From Flaviramulus basaltis (GTDB lineage: Bacteria > Bacteroidota > Bacteroidia > Flavobacteriales > Flavobacteriaceae), in assembly GCF_900114265.1 (NCBI RefSeq), contig NZ_FPKV01000001.1, positions 1,302,001 through 1,366,000 on the forward strand: a DNA stretch of 64,000 nucleotides, read 5' to 3'. Every line of letters starts with the position of its first letter. Positions within the stretch are counted from its first letter, which is position 1. Below the pieces are notes generated by a model, which was not told the origin of the DNA, made no database searches, and saw nothing but the letters and a program-made list of their open reading frames with translations. Both the position numbers and the translations under genes were made by a program. Of the stretch, positions 37,270-45,640 are shown piece by piece.

Positions 37270-37280
37270 ACTATTTTACT

Positions 37281-38084
37281 TTAATTCGTTTTTCCAATTG
37301 TATTCCAATATTCTTGAGATATTGGTTTGTTATGTTCTAAAAGTTCTGTGATAACCTCTTTTTCTGTGCCTTCAAAATGTTTTTCTGAAAATATTTTTTT
37401 TATATCCTCACGAAGATAGCCATCAATCATTCGCCATATTTCTAAAGAGACTTGCCTTCCTGCTGCCCAACGTTCTTTAACGTAATCTTGTAGCATGTTA
37501 GCTAAATGCTTGTTTTTTCCTTGATCTATATTTTGAATATTATAAATTTTTCTACCCATAAAAAAGGACTTCAAAATTAATTGATTCCATTCTTCTTCTT
37601 CTAAATAATTTTGAGCAAATGGATTACCCGAAGCTATAGCGTCAAATACGTTTGCCATATTGGTGCGAATTCCTTCTGCAAATTGATCTTGAAATTCTGT
37701 TGCGTTTTCTAAAAAATATAAGCCTTTATATAGAGCTACTTGCTCTTTCATTTCAGCTATTTGAAAAAAGGAATTTAATATTGATTTATTTACTGAAACA
37801 TCTAAAGCAGTCATTAATAAGCTGCGTGTTAAATCTTGCTTTGTCCATTCTGTTTTGCTAAATCCAGGATAAATATTTTCTAAAATTTCTTTTTCGTTGA
37901 CTTTCCAAGGAACAATTTCATTGGAAATAAATCTGGATACTAGACTAAAAAACACATTGAATTTAGAAGCTGTCTCTAAGTCTGAAACAATAGCCATTTT
38001 CTCATTAACCCATTCTAACTCTGTTGAAGTTAGTTTTGATTTAACAAGCTCTGTAAATTGTTCTTGTTTTACTTTTGAAACCAT
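37281..38084 (-). CDS. eboA: EboA domain-containing protein
   Basis: The product has 267 residues, predicted all-helical, with no signal peptide and no enzyme motif. Segments such as S-R-F-I-S, D-L-T-R-S-L-L-M, L-Y-K-G-L-Y-F-L-E-N and the W-R-M-I-D-G-Y end match what is expected of EboA. Identification rests strongly on position as first ebo gene. Function unknown. 3 bases follow the TMEM220-like gene. Confidence 0.85.
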   Translation of the reverse strand: MVSKVKQEQFTELVKSKLTSTELEWVNEKMAIVSDLETASKFNVFFSLVSRFISNEIVPWKVNEKEILENIYPGFSKTEWTKQDLTRSLLMTALDVSVNKSILNSFFQIAEMKEQVALYKGLYFLENATEFQDQFAEGIRTNMANVFDAIASGNPFAQNYLEEEEWNQLILKSFFMGRKIYNIQNIDQGKNKHLANMLQDYVKERWAAGRQVSLEIWRMIDGYLREDIKKIFSEKHFEGTEKEVITELLEHNKPISQEYWNTIGKTN

Positions 38085-38087
38085 AAT

Positions 38088-38462
38088 CTATTTAACTTCT
38101 TTAGGTCTTTTTAATTGATAAAAAACTCCCAAAGCAGCTAATAATAGACCAAGAAATTCTCTAGATCCTTCAAGGTAAGGTTTTTGATAAACCATTTCAC
38201 CGAAAAGCTCTTCTTTGTGTTCAGTTTTTAAATAGTCTATAAAAAGAGAGAGGTGAAATAAAGCATACCCAATTAAAAGTATAATAACAGCAACGAGAAT
38301 TTTTTTAGGAACGATTTTGAAATTTGAATAGATGCAAATGAAACTTACAATTGCATAAATCAAAAACCAAATAATAGCATCTGGATCATTTAACTGTACT
38401 AATGCAAAAATGAAAAAGATAATAGCTAATATGACGTTAATCGATTTTTTTGATATTTTCAC
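38088..38462 (-). CDS. TMEM220-family small membrane protein, GTG start
   Basis: The product has 124 residues and about four membrane helices, with the family-typical F-A-L-V-Q-L-N-D-P-D-A after helix 1 (transmembrane family 220). No ATG is available near the N-terminus: the frame opens with GTG at 38460-38462, directly before K-I-S-K-K-S. It heads the ebo operon and is 3 bases from eboA, so it is probably part of the functional unit. TMEM220 proteins have no assigned role. Confidence 0.82.
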   Translation of the reverse strand: MKISKKSINVILAIIFFIFALVQLNDPDAIIWFLIYAIVSFICIYSNFKIVPKKILVAVIILLIGYALFHLSLFIDYLKTEHKEELFGEMVYQKPYLEGSREFLGLLLAALGVFYQLKRPKEVK

Positions 38463-38681
38463 TTTTTTATTTTTAGGGTTAGTTAAGTAATAAAAAATAT
38501 TAAATAAAATCTATTTTTAAAAACACATCTATGTTTAAAGAAAGTGTTATGGTAAAATTAACTAATTTTTCAGAGTTTATGTGTAAAATGCGCTGTAAAA
38601 ATGAGAATTATTTTCCCTTAAAGTTTACTTTTTAATGGAGAAAATATATTCCAGAATAATTTTTATAAACCCACAAAAAGC

Positions 38682-38720
38682 AAAACCCTTTTTTAGTTTT
38701 TATTCTAAAAAGGGTTTTTT
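38682..38720 (-). terminator. Terminator after the Tat-exported Gfo/Idh gene
   Basis: AAAACCCTTTTTTA (38682-38695) pairs with TAAAAAGGGTTTT (from 38706) with one bulged base; T tracts follow on both strands. It closes the leftward sugar operon before the ebo promoter region (38463-38681), where I see no clear TAnnTTTG box. Confidence 0.75.
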
Positions 38721-38745
38721 GTTAGTATAGTTGATAAAATATTTT

Positions 38746-40191
38746 TTAGTCTAGTTTCCAGCCTTCTCGATACTCACGTTTTACAAATTGATTAGCTGGT
38801 TCAAAGTTTGTTATTTTCATATTTGTACCATCCCAAAGTAGTTTTTTGCGACCAGGATATTCAAATCCATTTTTAGTTTCGTTTCTTAGGTTATAACTTC
38901 TTATGGCTAAGTTGCCCATTAAAATAGATTCTGTAAGTGGACCAGCAAAATCAAAAGAAGAGGTAAGAGCTTTATGTTCTTCGCTTCCAAATCCAGCTTT
39001 ACAAGCTTCAACCCATTTTGTGTGGTGTCCATTTTCTGGTAAAGAGCTTGATTCTTCTGTGTTATTTTTAGGTAAAATGATTTCTCCTGAATTAAGATAT
39101 ATTTTAGGATTTCTACCATAAGTTCCACAAGTCATTATTCCTTTTTCACCCATTATTATAACACCATTAGCACTATTTTCATCGCCTATAGAATGATCTG
39201 CAGGAATGAGTTCTGGGTGGAATGGTCTTAATCCACCATCAGTCCAATTTAGTTTAACTTGTGATGGGTTTTTATCTGTAGCTTCAAATTTTAATTGTGT
39301 TCTGGATGAAGGCGGACAAGATTCTGGATAGTAATCGGGTGTCCAATCTTGGGTAAATATCGAGCCAACATTACTTTCAACTTCAGTAGGGTAGCCTAAG
39401 CCTAAAACTCTGTAAGGCGGATCCATTAAATGACAACCCATATCGCCAAGTGCACCTGTTCCAAAATTCCACCAACCTCTCCATTTAAATGGATGGTATA
39501 ATGGGTGATAATCTACCCATTCTGCTGGTCCAATCCAAGTATCCCAATCTAAATTATCTAGCATAGCAGGTTTGTCGGTTGGTGTTTTTATACCTTGAGG
39601 CCAAACAGGTCTGTTGGTCCAAACATCTACATGATTTACGGTTCCGATTATTCCAGAATCAAACCAATCTATCATGGTTTGAACACCTTTTCCAGAGCCA
39701 CCTTGGTTTCCCATTTGGGTAACTATTTTATAATTGTTGGCAGCTTCAGTAAGCACCCTAGCTTCATGAATACTATGAGTTAATGGTTTTTGCACATAAA
39801 CATCTTTATTTAGTTGCATTGCTGCAAGCGTAATTACAGCATGAGTGTGGTCTGGGGTTGATACTGTAATAGCATCAATGTCACTCATTTCATCTAAAAG
39901 TTTTCTGTAGTCTTTAAACTGTTTTGCTTCAGGAAATTGTTTAAATGCTTGTGCGGCTCTATTCCAATCTACATCACAAATAGCAGCAATATTCGATGCG
40001 CCATTATTCCAAACATTCATCATGTCTGAATATCCTTTTCCTCCAGCTCCAACAACTGCAATATTTAACTTATCACTTGGTGCAATAAAACCTTTTCCCA
40101 TCACATGCCTCGGAATAATAGAAATTCCTAAGGTTGTTAAAGCTGTTTTTTTTATGAATGAACGTCTATTAATAGAAGATTTTTTGCTCAT
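38746..40191 (-). CDS. Gfo/Idh/MocA oxidoreductase with Tat signal
   Basis: The product has 481 residues. A Tat signal (I-N-R-R-S-F-I-K-K-T-A-L, then hydrophobic) exports the folded, cofactor-loaded enzyme to the periplasm. NAD(P)-binding V-V-G-A-G-G-K-G near residue 47, E/D-K-P segment V-Q-K-P-L-T-H, and the W-R-G-W-W-N-F-G-T-G-A-L-G-D-M-G-C-H block typical of the periplasmic Bacteroidota/Planctomycetes group. Such proteins oxidise or reduce sugar hydroxyls; some are glycoside 3-dehydrogenases. Last gene of the minus arm, 28 bases after the DUF1080 gene. Confidence 0.9.
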   Translation of the reverse strand: MSKKSSINRRSFIKKTALTTLGISIIPRHVMGKGFIAPSDKLNIAVVGAGGKGYSDMMNVWNNGASNIAAICDVDWNRAAQAFKQFPEAKQFKDYRKLLDEMSDIDAITVSTPDHTHAVITLAAMQLNKDVYVQKPLTHSIHEARVLTEAANNYKIVTQMGNQGGSGKGVQTMIDWFDSGIIGTVNHVDVWTNRPVWPQGIKTPTDKPAMLDNLDWDTWIGPAEWVDYHPLYHPFKWRGWWNFGTGALGDMGCHLMDPPYRVLGLGYPTEVESNVGSIFTQDWTPDYYPESCPPSSRTQLKFEATDKNPSQVKLNWTDGGLRPFHPELIPADHSIGDENSANGVIIMGEKGIMTCGTYGRNPKIYLNSGEIILPKNNTEESSSLPENGHHTKWVEACKAGFGSEEHKALTSSFDFAGPLTESILMGNLAIRSYNLRNETKNGFEYPGRKKLLWDGTNMKITNFEPANQFVKREYREGWKLD

Positions 40192-40219
40192 TTTGAAACG
40201 GTTTTAAAGTTAAGAAAAG

Positions 40220-41038
40220 TTATAATTCTAGTATTTCAATGTTTCGAAATTCTATGGGATGACTTTCACTTTGTAGTGATATATAGCCACTTGTTAATGG
40301 TTGCCCATCTTTAGCTTGAATTTCTTTAGAAGTTGTGTCTAAATACTCACCACCAATTGTTGGATTTGAGTAAGAGATAACTGGAATGCCATCAATAAAA
40401 TGTGTTATAGAATCATTATTATTTACAATAACTTCTGCAGTTATCCATTCTTCACCATAATAGGTTTTACAATCTGCAGTAATGCAATGTTCTGTAATTA
40501 AATTACCATCCATAACCACATGTGTTGCAGGTGTACATAAATTTCCAGACGGGCGAGATTCATTTTCATTAACACCACCAAGTAGTTGAAATTCTAAAGA
40601 AAGTGGAAATCCTTGATTGACTAACATGCTTTCTGGAGATTGGCAATGTATCATAATACCACTATTTTTAGTAGCCCAACTTTCACCACCTTTAACTTGT
40701 TCGCCTATAAATCTATATTGAAGTCTTAATTTATAATTAGAAAAAGGAGTTTTGTAAAATAGGTGCCCAAATTCATTAGTGAAGTTATCATACTTATCAT
40801 AGGAAACTTTGATAACACCATTTTCGGCTCTAAATGTGTTGTTGTAATTATCATTTAACTCATAACCATTAATTTTTACTAACCAATCATCTAAATTTTC
40901 TCCATTAAATAACGATTTCCAATTTTCAGTAGTTTCGGTAATAACTGTATCTGTTTCAGTTTTCTTTTCAGTTTTATCTTTGCAGCTTAAAAATAATGCA
41001 AAAACAAACGCGATGATTATGGTTGAATAAAGTTTCAT
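40220..41038 (-). CDS. DUF1080 (3-keto-disaccharide hydrolase-type) lipoprotein, copy 1
   Basis: The product has 272 residues; lipobox F-L-S-C at about residue 19 gives a lipoprotein. The domain begins W-K-S-L-F-N-G-E-N-L-D-D-W and shows N-S-G-I-M-I-H-C-Q, L-E-F-Q-L-L-G-G, and G-Y-I-S-L-Q-S-E-S-H-P-I-E-F-R-N-I: the concanavalin-like jelly-roll of DUF1080. Characterised relatives hydrolyse or eliminate 3-keto-glycosides. The start codon directly abuts the stop of the gene before it (0 bases). Together with GMC and Gfo/Idh partners this fits periplasmic oxidation-then-cleavage of glycosides. Confidence 0.9.
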   Translation of the reverse strand: MKLYSTIIIAFVFALFLSCKDKTEKKTETDTVITETTENWKSLFNGENLDDWLVKINGYELNDNYNNTFRAENGVIKVSYDKYDNFTNEFGHLFYKTPFSNYKLRLQYRFIGEQVKGGESWATKNSGIMIHCQSPESMLVNQGFPLSLEFQLLGGVNENESRPSGNLCTPATHVVMDGNLITEHCITADCKTYYGEEWITAEVIVNNNDSITHFIDGIPVISYSNPTIGGEYLDTTSKEIQAKDGQPLTSGYISLQSESHPIEFRNIEILEL

Positions 41039-41635
41039 TTACAAAGAATAAGATTTTCCACCAGTTAATTCTTGTAAGTCACCACAGTAATATTGTGATG
41101 GAACAGGATCGTAAACCAATACGTTTTCTCCAATTTGCTCTGTTGTAACATAAGAGTTAATGGTCATCCATTTTAAGTTATTTAAAAACTCTGCTTTAGT
41201 TGTTTCTAAATCTGGATTAGCCTCTCTTTCTTCGTCGACTTCACCTTTAACTAGCATATATTTATCTAGTAGTGCTTTGTAATCTTCTTGTGTAACCTTA
41301 TTGATGTTATCGTCAGTATTTGGTTTTAAAACGGCAATAATATTATTAAAGCCTGTTTTTATTTTTTCTTGATCTTCATCATCCATAATTTTATTAATGT
41401 AATTGTCAATAAATTGAGGCACATTAAGTTCTGTTGCAGATGGCAAGCCTTCTGTTTTTGGTAAAATGATATCTACTAAATTAGTTAAAACAACGCCTTG
41501 CTCTGAGGTTAAAAAGTCTGGTGTCCAAGTTTTAATATCGCTTGTGCAACTTTGCAAAAGGCTAACGATTGTAGGTGTTGCAACAAAAAAACCAGTTGCT
41601 AATCCTAAATTTTTTAAAGCTTCTCTTCTTTTCAT
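41039..41635 (-). CDS. Gluconate 2-dehydrogenase subunit-3-like protein (Tat-exported)
   Basis: The product has 198 residues. N-terminus K-R-R-E-A-L-K-N-L-G-L-A-T-G-F-F resembles a Tat signal; the body has the family pattern L-T-N-L-V-D-I-I-L-P-K-T-E-G-L-P-S-A-T-E-L-N-V-P in broken form and W-M-T-I-N-S-Y near the C-terminus. In related dehydrogenases this small subunit is the partner or secretion chaperone of a GMC flavoprotein, which is encoded 10 bases upstream. The frame opens earlier at 41680, inside the GMC gene; ATG 41635 is preferred since it precedes the signal. Confidence 0.88.
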   Translation of the reverse strand: MKRREALKNLGLATGFFVATPTIVSLLQSCTSDIKTWTPDFLTSEQGVVLTNLVDIILPKTEGLPSATELNVPQFIDNYINKIMDDEDQEKIKTGFNNIIAVLKPNTDDNINKVTQEDYKALLDKYMLVKGEVDEEREANPDLETTKAEFLNNLKWMTINSYVTTEQIGENVLVYDPVPSQYYCGDLQELTGGKSYSL

Positions 41636-41645
41636 TTTTAAAGTT

Positions 41646-43370
41646 TTAAGCGTTATTTTTTTTGAATTCTTCGGCGGCATGATTCGCAGCCCTTGCTGTA
41701 AAAGCCATATAACCTAAAGAAGGGTTGTGACACGCAGCAGACGTCATAAAAGATCCATCTGTCACATATACGTTAGTACAAGCATGAATTTGGTTGTATT
41801 TGTTTAAAACAGAAGTTTTTGGATCTCTACCCATTCTCGCTGTTCCCATTTCATGTATGCCTAATCCCATTGCTCTTCCTTCAATGCTGTCATAACCTTG
41901 AACATCTTTAAATCCAGCCTCTTCAAGTATTTTTACGGCCTGCTCTTTCATGTCTTTTCGCATAGCAAGTTCATTTTCACCAAAATCTGCATCAAAAGTA
42001 ACCGTAGGCAAACCCCATTCGTCAAGCTTTTCATAATCTAAATACATCCTATTGCTATGGTCTGGAAGTGTTTCACCAAAAGCAGAAAGTCCAACATTCC
42101 ATTCACCCGGTTTTAAAATTGCTTCCTTTAATTCAGGGCCATATTTTAATTCTGCTACTAATTCAGAAATACTTGATCTTGATGCTCCACCTTGGTAGCC
42201 ATAGCCTCTTTTAAAATCTTTAACATCTGTTTTTCCTCCTAAATTTCTAAATCGCGGAATATAAATACCATTAGCTCTTCTTCCTTTTGTGTAGTTGTCT
42301 TCAAATCCATCAGCCTTTCCGCTTGCGCCTACTTTAAAATGATGATCCATAATATTATGTCCTAATTCACCACTATCATTTCCTAATCCGTTTGGGAAAC
42401 GTTCAGATTTAGATTGCAATAAAATAGCAGCCGATGCTACAGTTGAAGCACATAAGAAGATTACTTTTGCTTTGTAAATAGTAGTTTCTTTAGTTTCTGC
42501 ATCAATTACTTTAACGCCTGTTGCTTTTTTTGTGATATCGTCATATATAACTTCATGAACAATAGAGTTTGGTCTTAAAGTCATATTACCTGTTGCTTCA
42601 GCCGTTGGTAATGTAGATGAGTTGCTACTAAAATAAGCGCCAAATGGACAGCCTCTCATACATCTATTTCTATATTGACAAGTGCTTCTTCCTAAACCAG
42701 GTTTTGAGCCTTCTGTAATATGAGCTGTTCTTCCAATAGTTAAAACTCTACCATCATCAAAATTCTCAGCAATTTTTCCTTTCAAATGTTCTTCAACACA
42801 ATTAAGATTCATAGGTTTTAATAGCTTTTGGTCTGGAAGCTGTTTTAAACCCAAATTCTCACCACTTACACCAATAAATTCTTCAACTTTATCATACCAT
42901 GGTTCAATATCTTTATAGCGTACTGGCCAATCTACAGCAATACCTTCTTTTTTATTAGCTTCAAAATCTATATCACTAAGTCTGTAACTTTGTCTTCCCC
43001 ACATTAATGAGCGTCCGCCAACGTGATAGCCTCTAATCCAATCAAAACGTCTAACTTCATTATAAGGATGTTTTATATCATCTACAAAAAAATGCTTACG
43101 CGATTCTCTAGTTACGTAACCAGTTCGGTGTTGTTTGTACATGCGCTCTTTCGTCTCTCGTGTAGGTTCTTCCCCATTTGGGAAATCCCAAGGATCCATA
43201 TTGGCTGTTGGGTAATCTTCAATATGTTTAACCATTCTTCCACGTTCAAGAACTAATGTTTTCAAGCCGTTTTCACATAGTTCTTTGGCAGCCCAGCCAC
43301 CAGATATACCAGTGCCAACGACAATGGCATCAAATTCTTCTTCAGAAACTTTAAAATTAATATTGCTCAT
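41646..43370 (-). CDS. GMC family flavoprotein oxidoreductase with Fe-S-type cysteine motif
   Basis: The product has 574 residues. FAD-binding G-T-G-I-S-G starts at residue 19; the C-terminus carries I-H-E-M-G-T-A-R-M-G and C-H-N-P-S-L-G, the His/Asn active-site region. At residues 231-241 there is C-x5-C-x3-C followed by P-F-G-A, close to the cysteine arrangement that holds a [3Fe-4S] cluster in FAD-glucose dehydrogenase and glucoside 3-dehydrogenase catalytic subunits. It has no signal of its own, so export would be with the Tat-bearing subunit-3 protein. Predicted to oxidise a sugar hydroxyl (C3 of a glycoside most likely). First gene of the minus arm. Confidence 0.92.
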   Translation of the reverse strand: MSNINFKVSEEEFDAIVVGTGISGGWAAKELCENGLKTLVLERGRMVKHIEDYPTANMDPWDFPNGEEPTRETKERMYKQHRTGYVTRESRKHFFVDDIKHPYNEVRRFDWIRGYHVGGRSLMWGRQSYRLSDIDFEANKKEGIAVDWPVRYKDIEPWYDKVEEFIGVSGENLGLKQLPDQKLLKPMNLNCVEEHLKGKIAENFDDGRVLTIGRTAHITEGSKPGLGRSTCQYRNRCMRGCPFGAYFSSNSSTLPTAEATGNMTLRPNSIVHEVIYDDITKKATGVKVIDAETKETTIYKAKVIFLCASTVASAAILLQSKSERFPNGLGNDSGELGHNIMDHHFKVGASGKADGFEDNYTKGRRANGIYIPRFRNLGGKTDVKDFKRGYGYQGGASRSSISELVAELKYGPELKEAILKPGEWNVGLSAFGETLPDHSNRMYLDYEKLDEWGLPTVTFDADFGENELAMRKDMKEQAVKILEEAGFKDVQGYDSIEGRAMGLGIHEMGTARMGRDPKTSVLNKYNQIHACTNVYVTDGSFMTSAACHNPSLGYMAFTARAANHAAEEFKKNNA

Positions 43371-43426
43371 TTAGACTTAAAATTTTATTAATTTAATAAT
43401 TTAAGGCGTATATAATTATACATTTC

Positions 43427-43449
43427 ATGCCAAATTAAGTAATTTGCAT
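43427..43449. promoter_or_regulatory. Inverted repeat between GMC and AraC genes
   Basis: ATGC-C-AAATTA (43427-43437) and TAATTTGCAT (43440-43449) form an inverted repeat with one bulged base and a 2-base centre. It lies in the divergent spacer 43371-43473; the leftward reading of part of it (TTAATTTG) is one base off the -7 consensus. It could be an operator or an overlapping promoter for the GMC operon. Confidence 0.4.
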
Positions 43450-43457
43450 GTTAATAA

Positions 43458-43478
43458 TGTTTAATTTTTTTCAGTGAA
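43458..43478 (+). promoter_or_regulatory. Element TGTTTAA-N7-CAGTGAA, copy 1 (at the AraC gene start)
   Basis: 21 bases, 19 of which are identical to the copy at 44512-44532. It overlaps the GTG start codon (43474) of the AraC regulator and lies about 88 bases from the GMC start. Two conserved heptamers separated by a T-rich spacer fit the bipartite sites bound by AraC-family proteins, suggesting the regulator controls itself and the divergent operon. Confidence 0.5.
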
Positions 43479-44493
43479 GATAAATGTACAAAAAATAACA
43501 CCGTTTGAGGCAGACGGTATTGTTTACCAAGCGGACACCTGTTTACCTTTAATTGACGCTGTAAAGAGAAGAAAACTTAAATTTAAAGCTCTTGCCAGGT
43601 ATACTTATCCTGGTGATCGATTAACAGATGACACATTAGGGTTAAACAGTGTAGGTTATTGGGATGCTAATGAACCGCAAGATTGGGGCTTAGACTGGCA
43701 TAGAAATGAAGGTATAGAAATTCATTTTCTTGAATCTGGTACAATGCCTTATGCTCAGCAGAATGAAGAAATGGATCTTTTACCTAACTACTTAACCATT
43801 ACAAGGCCATGGGAAGCGCACAAAGTAGGGAGTCCGTCAATTGGTATGGGCAAGTTTTACTGGGTTATTTTGGACTTAGATGTTAGGCGACCACATCAAA
43901 ATTGGGTTTGGCCAGAATGGATTATGTTGGCTCCATCAGATCTTGAAAAGCTTACCATGATATTGAGGCATAATGAAAGAATTTTATGGAAAGCAGATAA
44001 ACGAATACGTGACTGTTTTCAAAGAATAGGTAAAGCTGTTGATACAGATGTTGAAGGGAATAATGCCTCTAGAATACGATTGTTAATTAATTACTTACTA
44101 ATCCTACTTTTAGACTTGTTGATAGAAGATGAGGTTGAGTTAAATGAGCAACTTACAGATAGTTCTAGAAGTGTGAAATTGTTTTTAAGTGAGCTTGACA
44201 ACAACTTATCAGAGGCTTGGACTATTGAAGATATGGCTAAGTCTGCAGGCGTTGGAATAACAAGGTTTACATATCATTGTAAACAGTTAACTAACTTAAC
44301 GCCAATGCGATATTTAATGATTAAACGACTTAAAATGTCAAAGGATATTTTAATAGAGAATGAAAAGATGAGTGTTGCTGAGGTTGCATTTACTTGCGGA
44401 TTTTCTACAAGTCAATATTTTTCTACCGTTTTTAAAAAGCATGAAAAATGCACTCCAATTGAATATAGGCTAAAACATTCTGTATTGGTTTAA
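43474..44493 (+). CDS. AraC-family transcriptional regulator, GTG start
   Basis: The product has 339 residues. The N-terminal ~200 residues look like a cupin-type ligand domain (I-H-F-L-E-S-G-T-M-P-Y-A-Q, L-T-I-T-R-P-W-E-A-H). The C-terminal ~100 residues hold two helix-turn-helix units: W-T-I-E-D-M-A-K-S-A-G-V-G-I-T-R-F and V-A-E-V-A-F-T-C-G-F-S-T-S-Q-Y-F-S-T-V-F-K-K-H. An in-frame stop lies just upstream and no ATG is near, so GTG 43474 is the start. It is divergent from the GMC operon and codirectional with the sugar operon that follows; a sugar or keto-sugar effector is likely. Confidence 0.9.
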   Translation: MKINVQKITPFEADGIVYQADTCLPLIDAVKRRKLKFKALARYTYPGDRLTDDTLGLNSVGYWDANEPQDWGLDWHRNEGIEIHFLESGTMPYAQQNEEMDLLPNYLTITRPWEAHKVGSPSIGMGKFYWVILDLDVRRPHQNWVWPEWIMLAPSDLEKLTMILRHNERILWKADKRIRDCFQRIGKAVDTDVEGNNASRIRLLINYLLILLLDLLIEDEVELNEQLTDSSRSVKLFLSELDNNLSEAWTIEDMAKSAGVGITRFTYHCKQLTNLTPMRYLMIKRLKMSKDILIENEKMSVAEVAFTCGFSTSQYFSTVFKKHEKCTPIEYRLKHSVLV

Positions 44494-44511
44494 AAAAAAT
44501 GAGCTTAACAT

Positions 44512-44532
44512 TGTTTAAATTCTTTCAGTGAA
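44512..44532 (+). promoter_or_regulatory. Element TGTTTAA-N7-CAGTGAA, copy 2 (before the plus-arm operon)
   Basis: 19/21 identical to copy 1. It lies 74-94 bases upstream of the TIM-barrel ATG at 44606. Its right half runs into an inverted repeat, GAATAATT (44530-44537) with AATTATTC (44550-44557), also in the leader. Likely the regulator's site for the plus-arm operon. Confidence 0.5.
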
Positions 44533-44605
44533 TAATTATAAACAATAAGAATTATTCAATTTTATAAATTTCAAATTAAATTAACTAACTAAAATAATTA
44601 ATTAA

Positions 44606-45607
44606 ATGAAACTAAATATTTATTTCAAGAAAATAGTTTTTGCCATTTTATCATTATCACTTGTATTTTTTGTTGCTTGTAAAGATGGTAAAAAAGAAAA
44701 AGCTAACGAGGAAGAGTCTAAAGTAGTGGTAGAAAAATCACCGTTTTTTAAATTATCATTAGCACAATGGTCTTTTCATAAGGCAATTAGAGATGATAAA
44801 ACTATGGATGTTTACGATTTTGCTAAAAAAGCAAAAGAACTAGGTTTTGAAGGGGTAGAGTATGTAAGTCAGTTGTACAAATTAGAAGAAGGTAACGAAC
44901 AAGCTAGTTTAGATAGTATTGTTGCTCAATTAAAATCACATAGTGAAGCTAATAATATACAGAATGTATTAATTATGATTGACCATGAAGGAGATTTGGC
45001 CGTTAATGATAAAGCAGAGCGAGATGAGGCTGTTAGAAAACATAAAATGTGGATTGATGCAGCTGCCAAATTAGGTTGCTCTTCTGTTCGAGTAAATTTA
45101 TTTGGCGGTGAGGCAGAAAAAGATGCCGCACAATGGCATGCTAATTCTGTAGATGGTTTAGGTCGTTTGGCAGCATATGCTGCTACCAAAGGATTAAATG
45201 TTATTGTTGAAAATCATGGTGGACGTTCATCTGAAGCCGATAAAGTTGTTGCTGTTTTAAAAGAAATAAATTATAACAATTGTGGAGCCTTACCAGATTT
45301 TGGAAACTTTTGTTATGCAAGAGATACTGGCGATCGTTGGGGCGGTGAATGTACTGGGCAATATGACATATATAAAGGTGTAGCAGAATTAATGCCTTAT
45401 GCAAAAGGAGTGAGTGCTAAAGCATTTGATTTTGATGAAAATGGAAATGAAACGACTATTGATTATGAAAGAATGTTGAAAATAATTAAAGATTCTGGGT
45501 TTAAAGGATTTATTGGTGTAGAATATGAAGGTAATAATTTAGGTGAGGAAGAAGGTGTTATAGCAACTAGAGATTTACTACTAAAATCTGCTAAGACAAT
45601 TGAGTAA
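44606..45607 (+). CDS. TIM-barrel sugar isomerase/epimerase-like lipoprotein
   Basis: The product has 333 residues. Lipobox V-A-C near residue 25, so exported and lipid-anchored. The xylose-isomerase-like TIM barrel shows L-A-Q-W-S-F-H near the start, G-F-E-G-V-E-Y-V, V-I-V-E-N-H-G-G-R-S-S (metal Glu), P-D-F-G-N-F-C (metal Asp), and G-F-I-G-V-E-Y-E-G (last metal Glu). Periplasmic members in keto-sugar clusters are candidate keto-glycoside lyases/isomerases. First gene of the plus-arm operon, 33 bases before the transporter. Confidence 0.88.
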   Translation: MKLNIYFKKIVFAILSLSLVFFVACKDGKKEKANEEESKVVVEKSPFFKLSLAQWSFHKAIRDDKTMDVYDFAKKAKELGFEGVEYVSQLYKLEEGNEQASLDSIVAQLKSHSEANNIQNVLIMIDHEGDLAVNDKAERDEAVRKHKMWIDAAAKLGCSSVRVNLFGGEAEKDAAQWHANSVDGLGRLAAYAATKGLNVIVENHGGRSSEADKVVAVLKEINYNNCGALPDFGNFCYARDTGDRWGGECTGQYDIYKGVAELMPYAKGVSAKAFDFDENGNETTIDYERMLKIIKDSGFKGFIGVEYEGNNLGEEEGVIATRDLLLKSAKTIE

Positions 45608-45640
45608 TTCATTTTTTTAAAACAACTAACTAAACTATAG

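Noticed and set aside
38531-38635. 34-codon plus-strand frame (M-F-K-E-S-V...) in the ebo upstream region
   Set aside because: No family resemblance, no ribosome site or promoter evident; likely chance in AT-rich DNA.
41646-43370. Choline dehydrogenase (betA)
   Set aside because: Same GMC superfamily, but the subunit-3 partner, the cysteine motif and the DUF1080/Gfo neighbours point to a sugar dehydrogenase.
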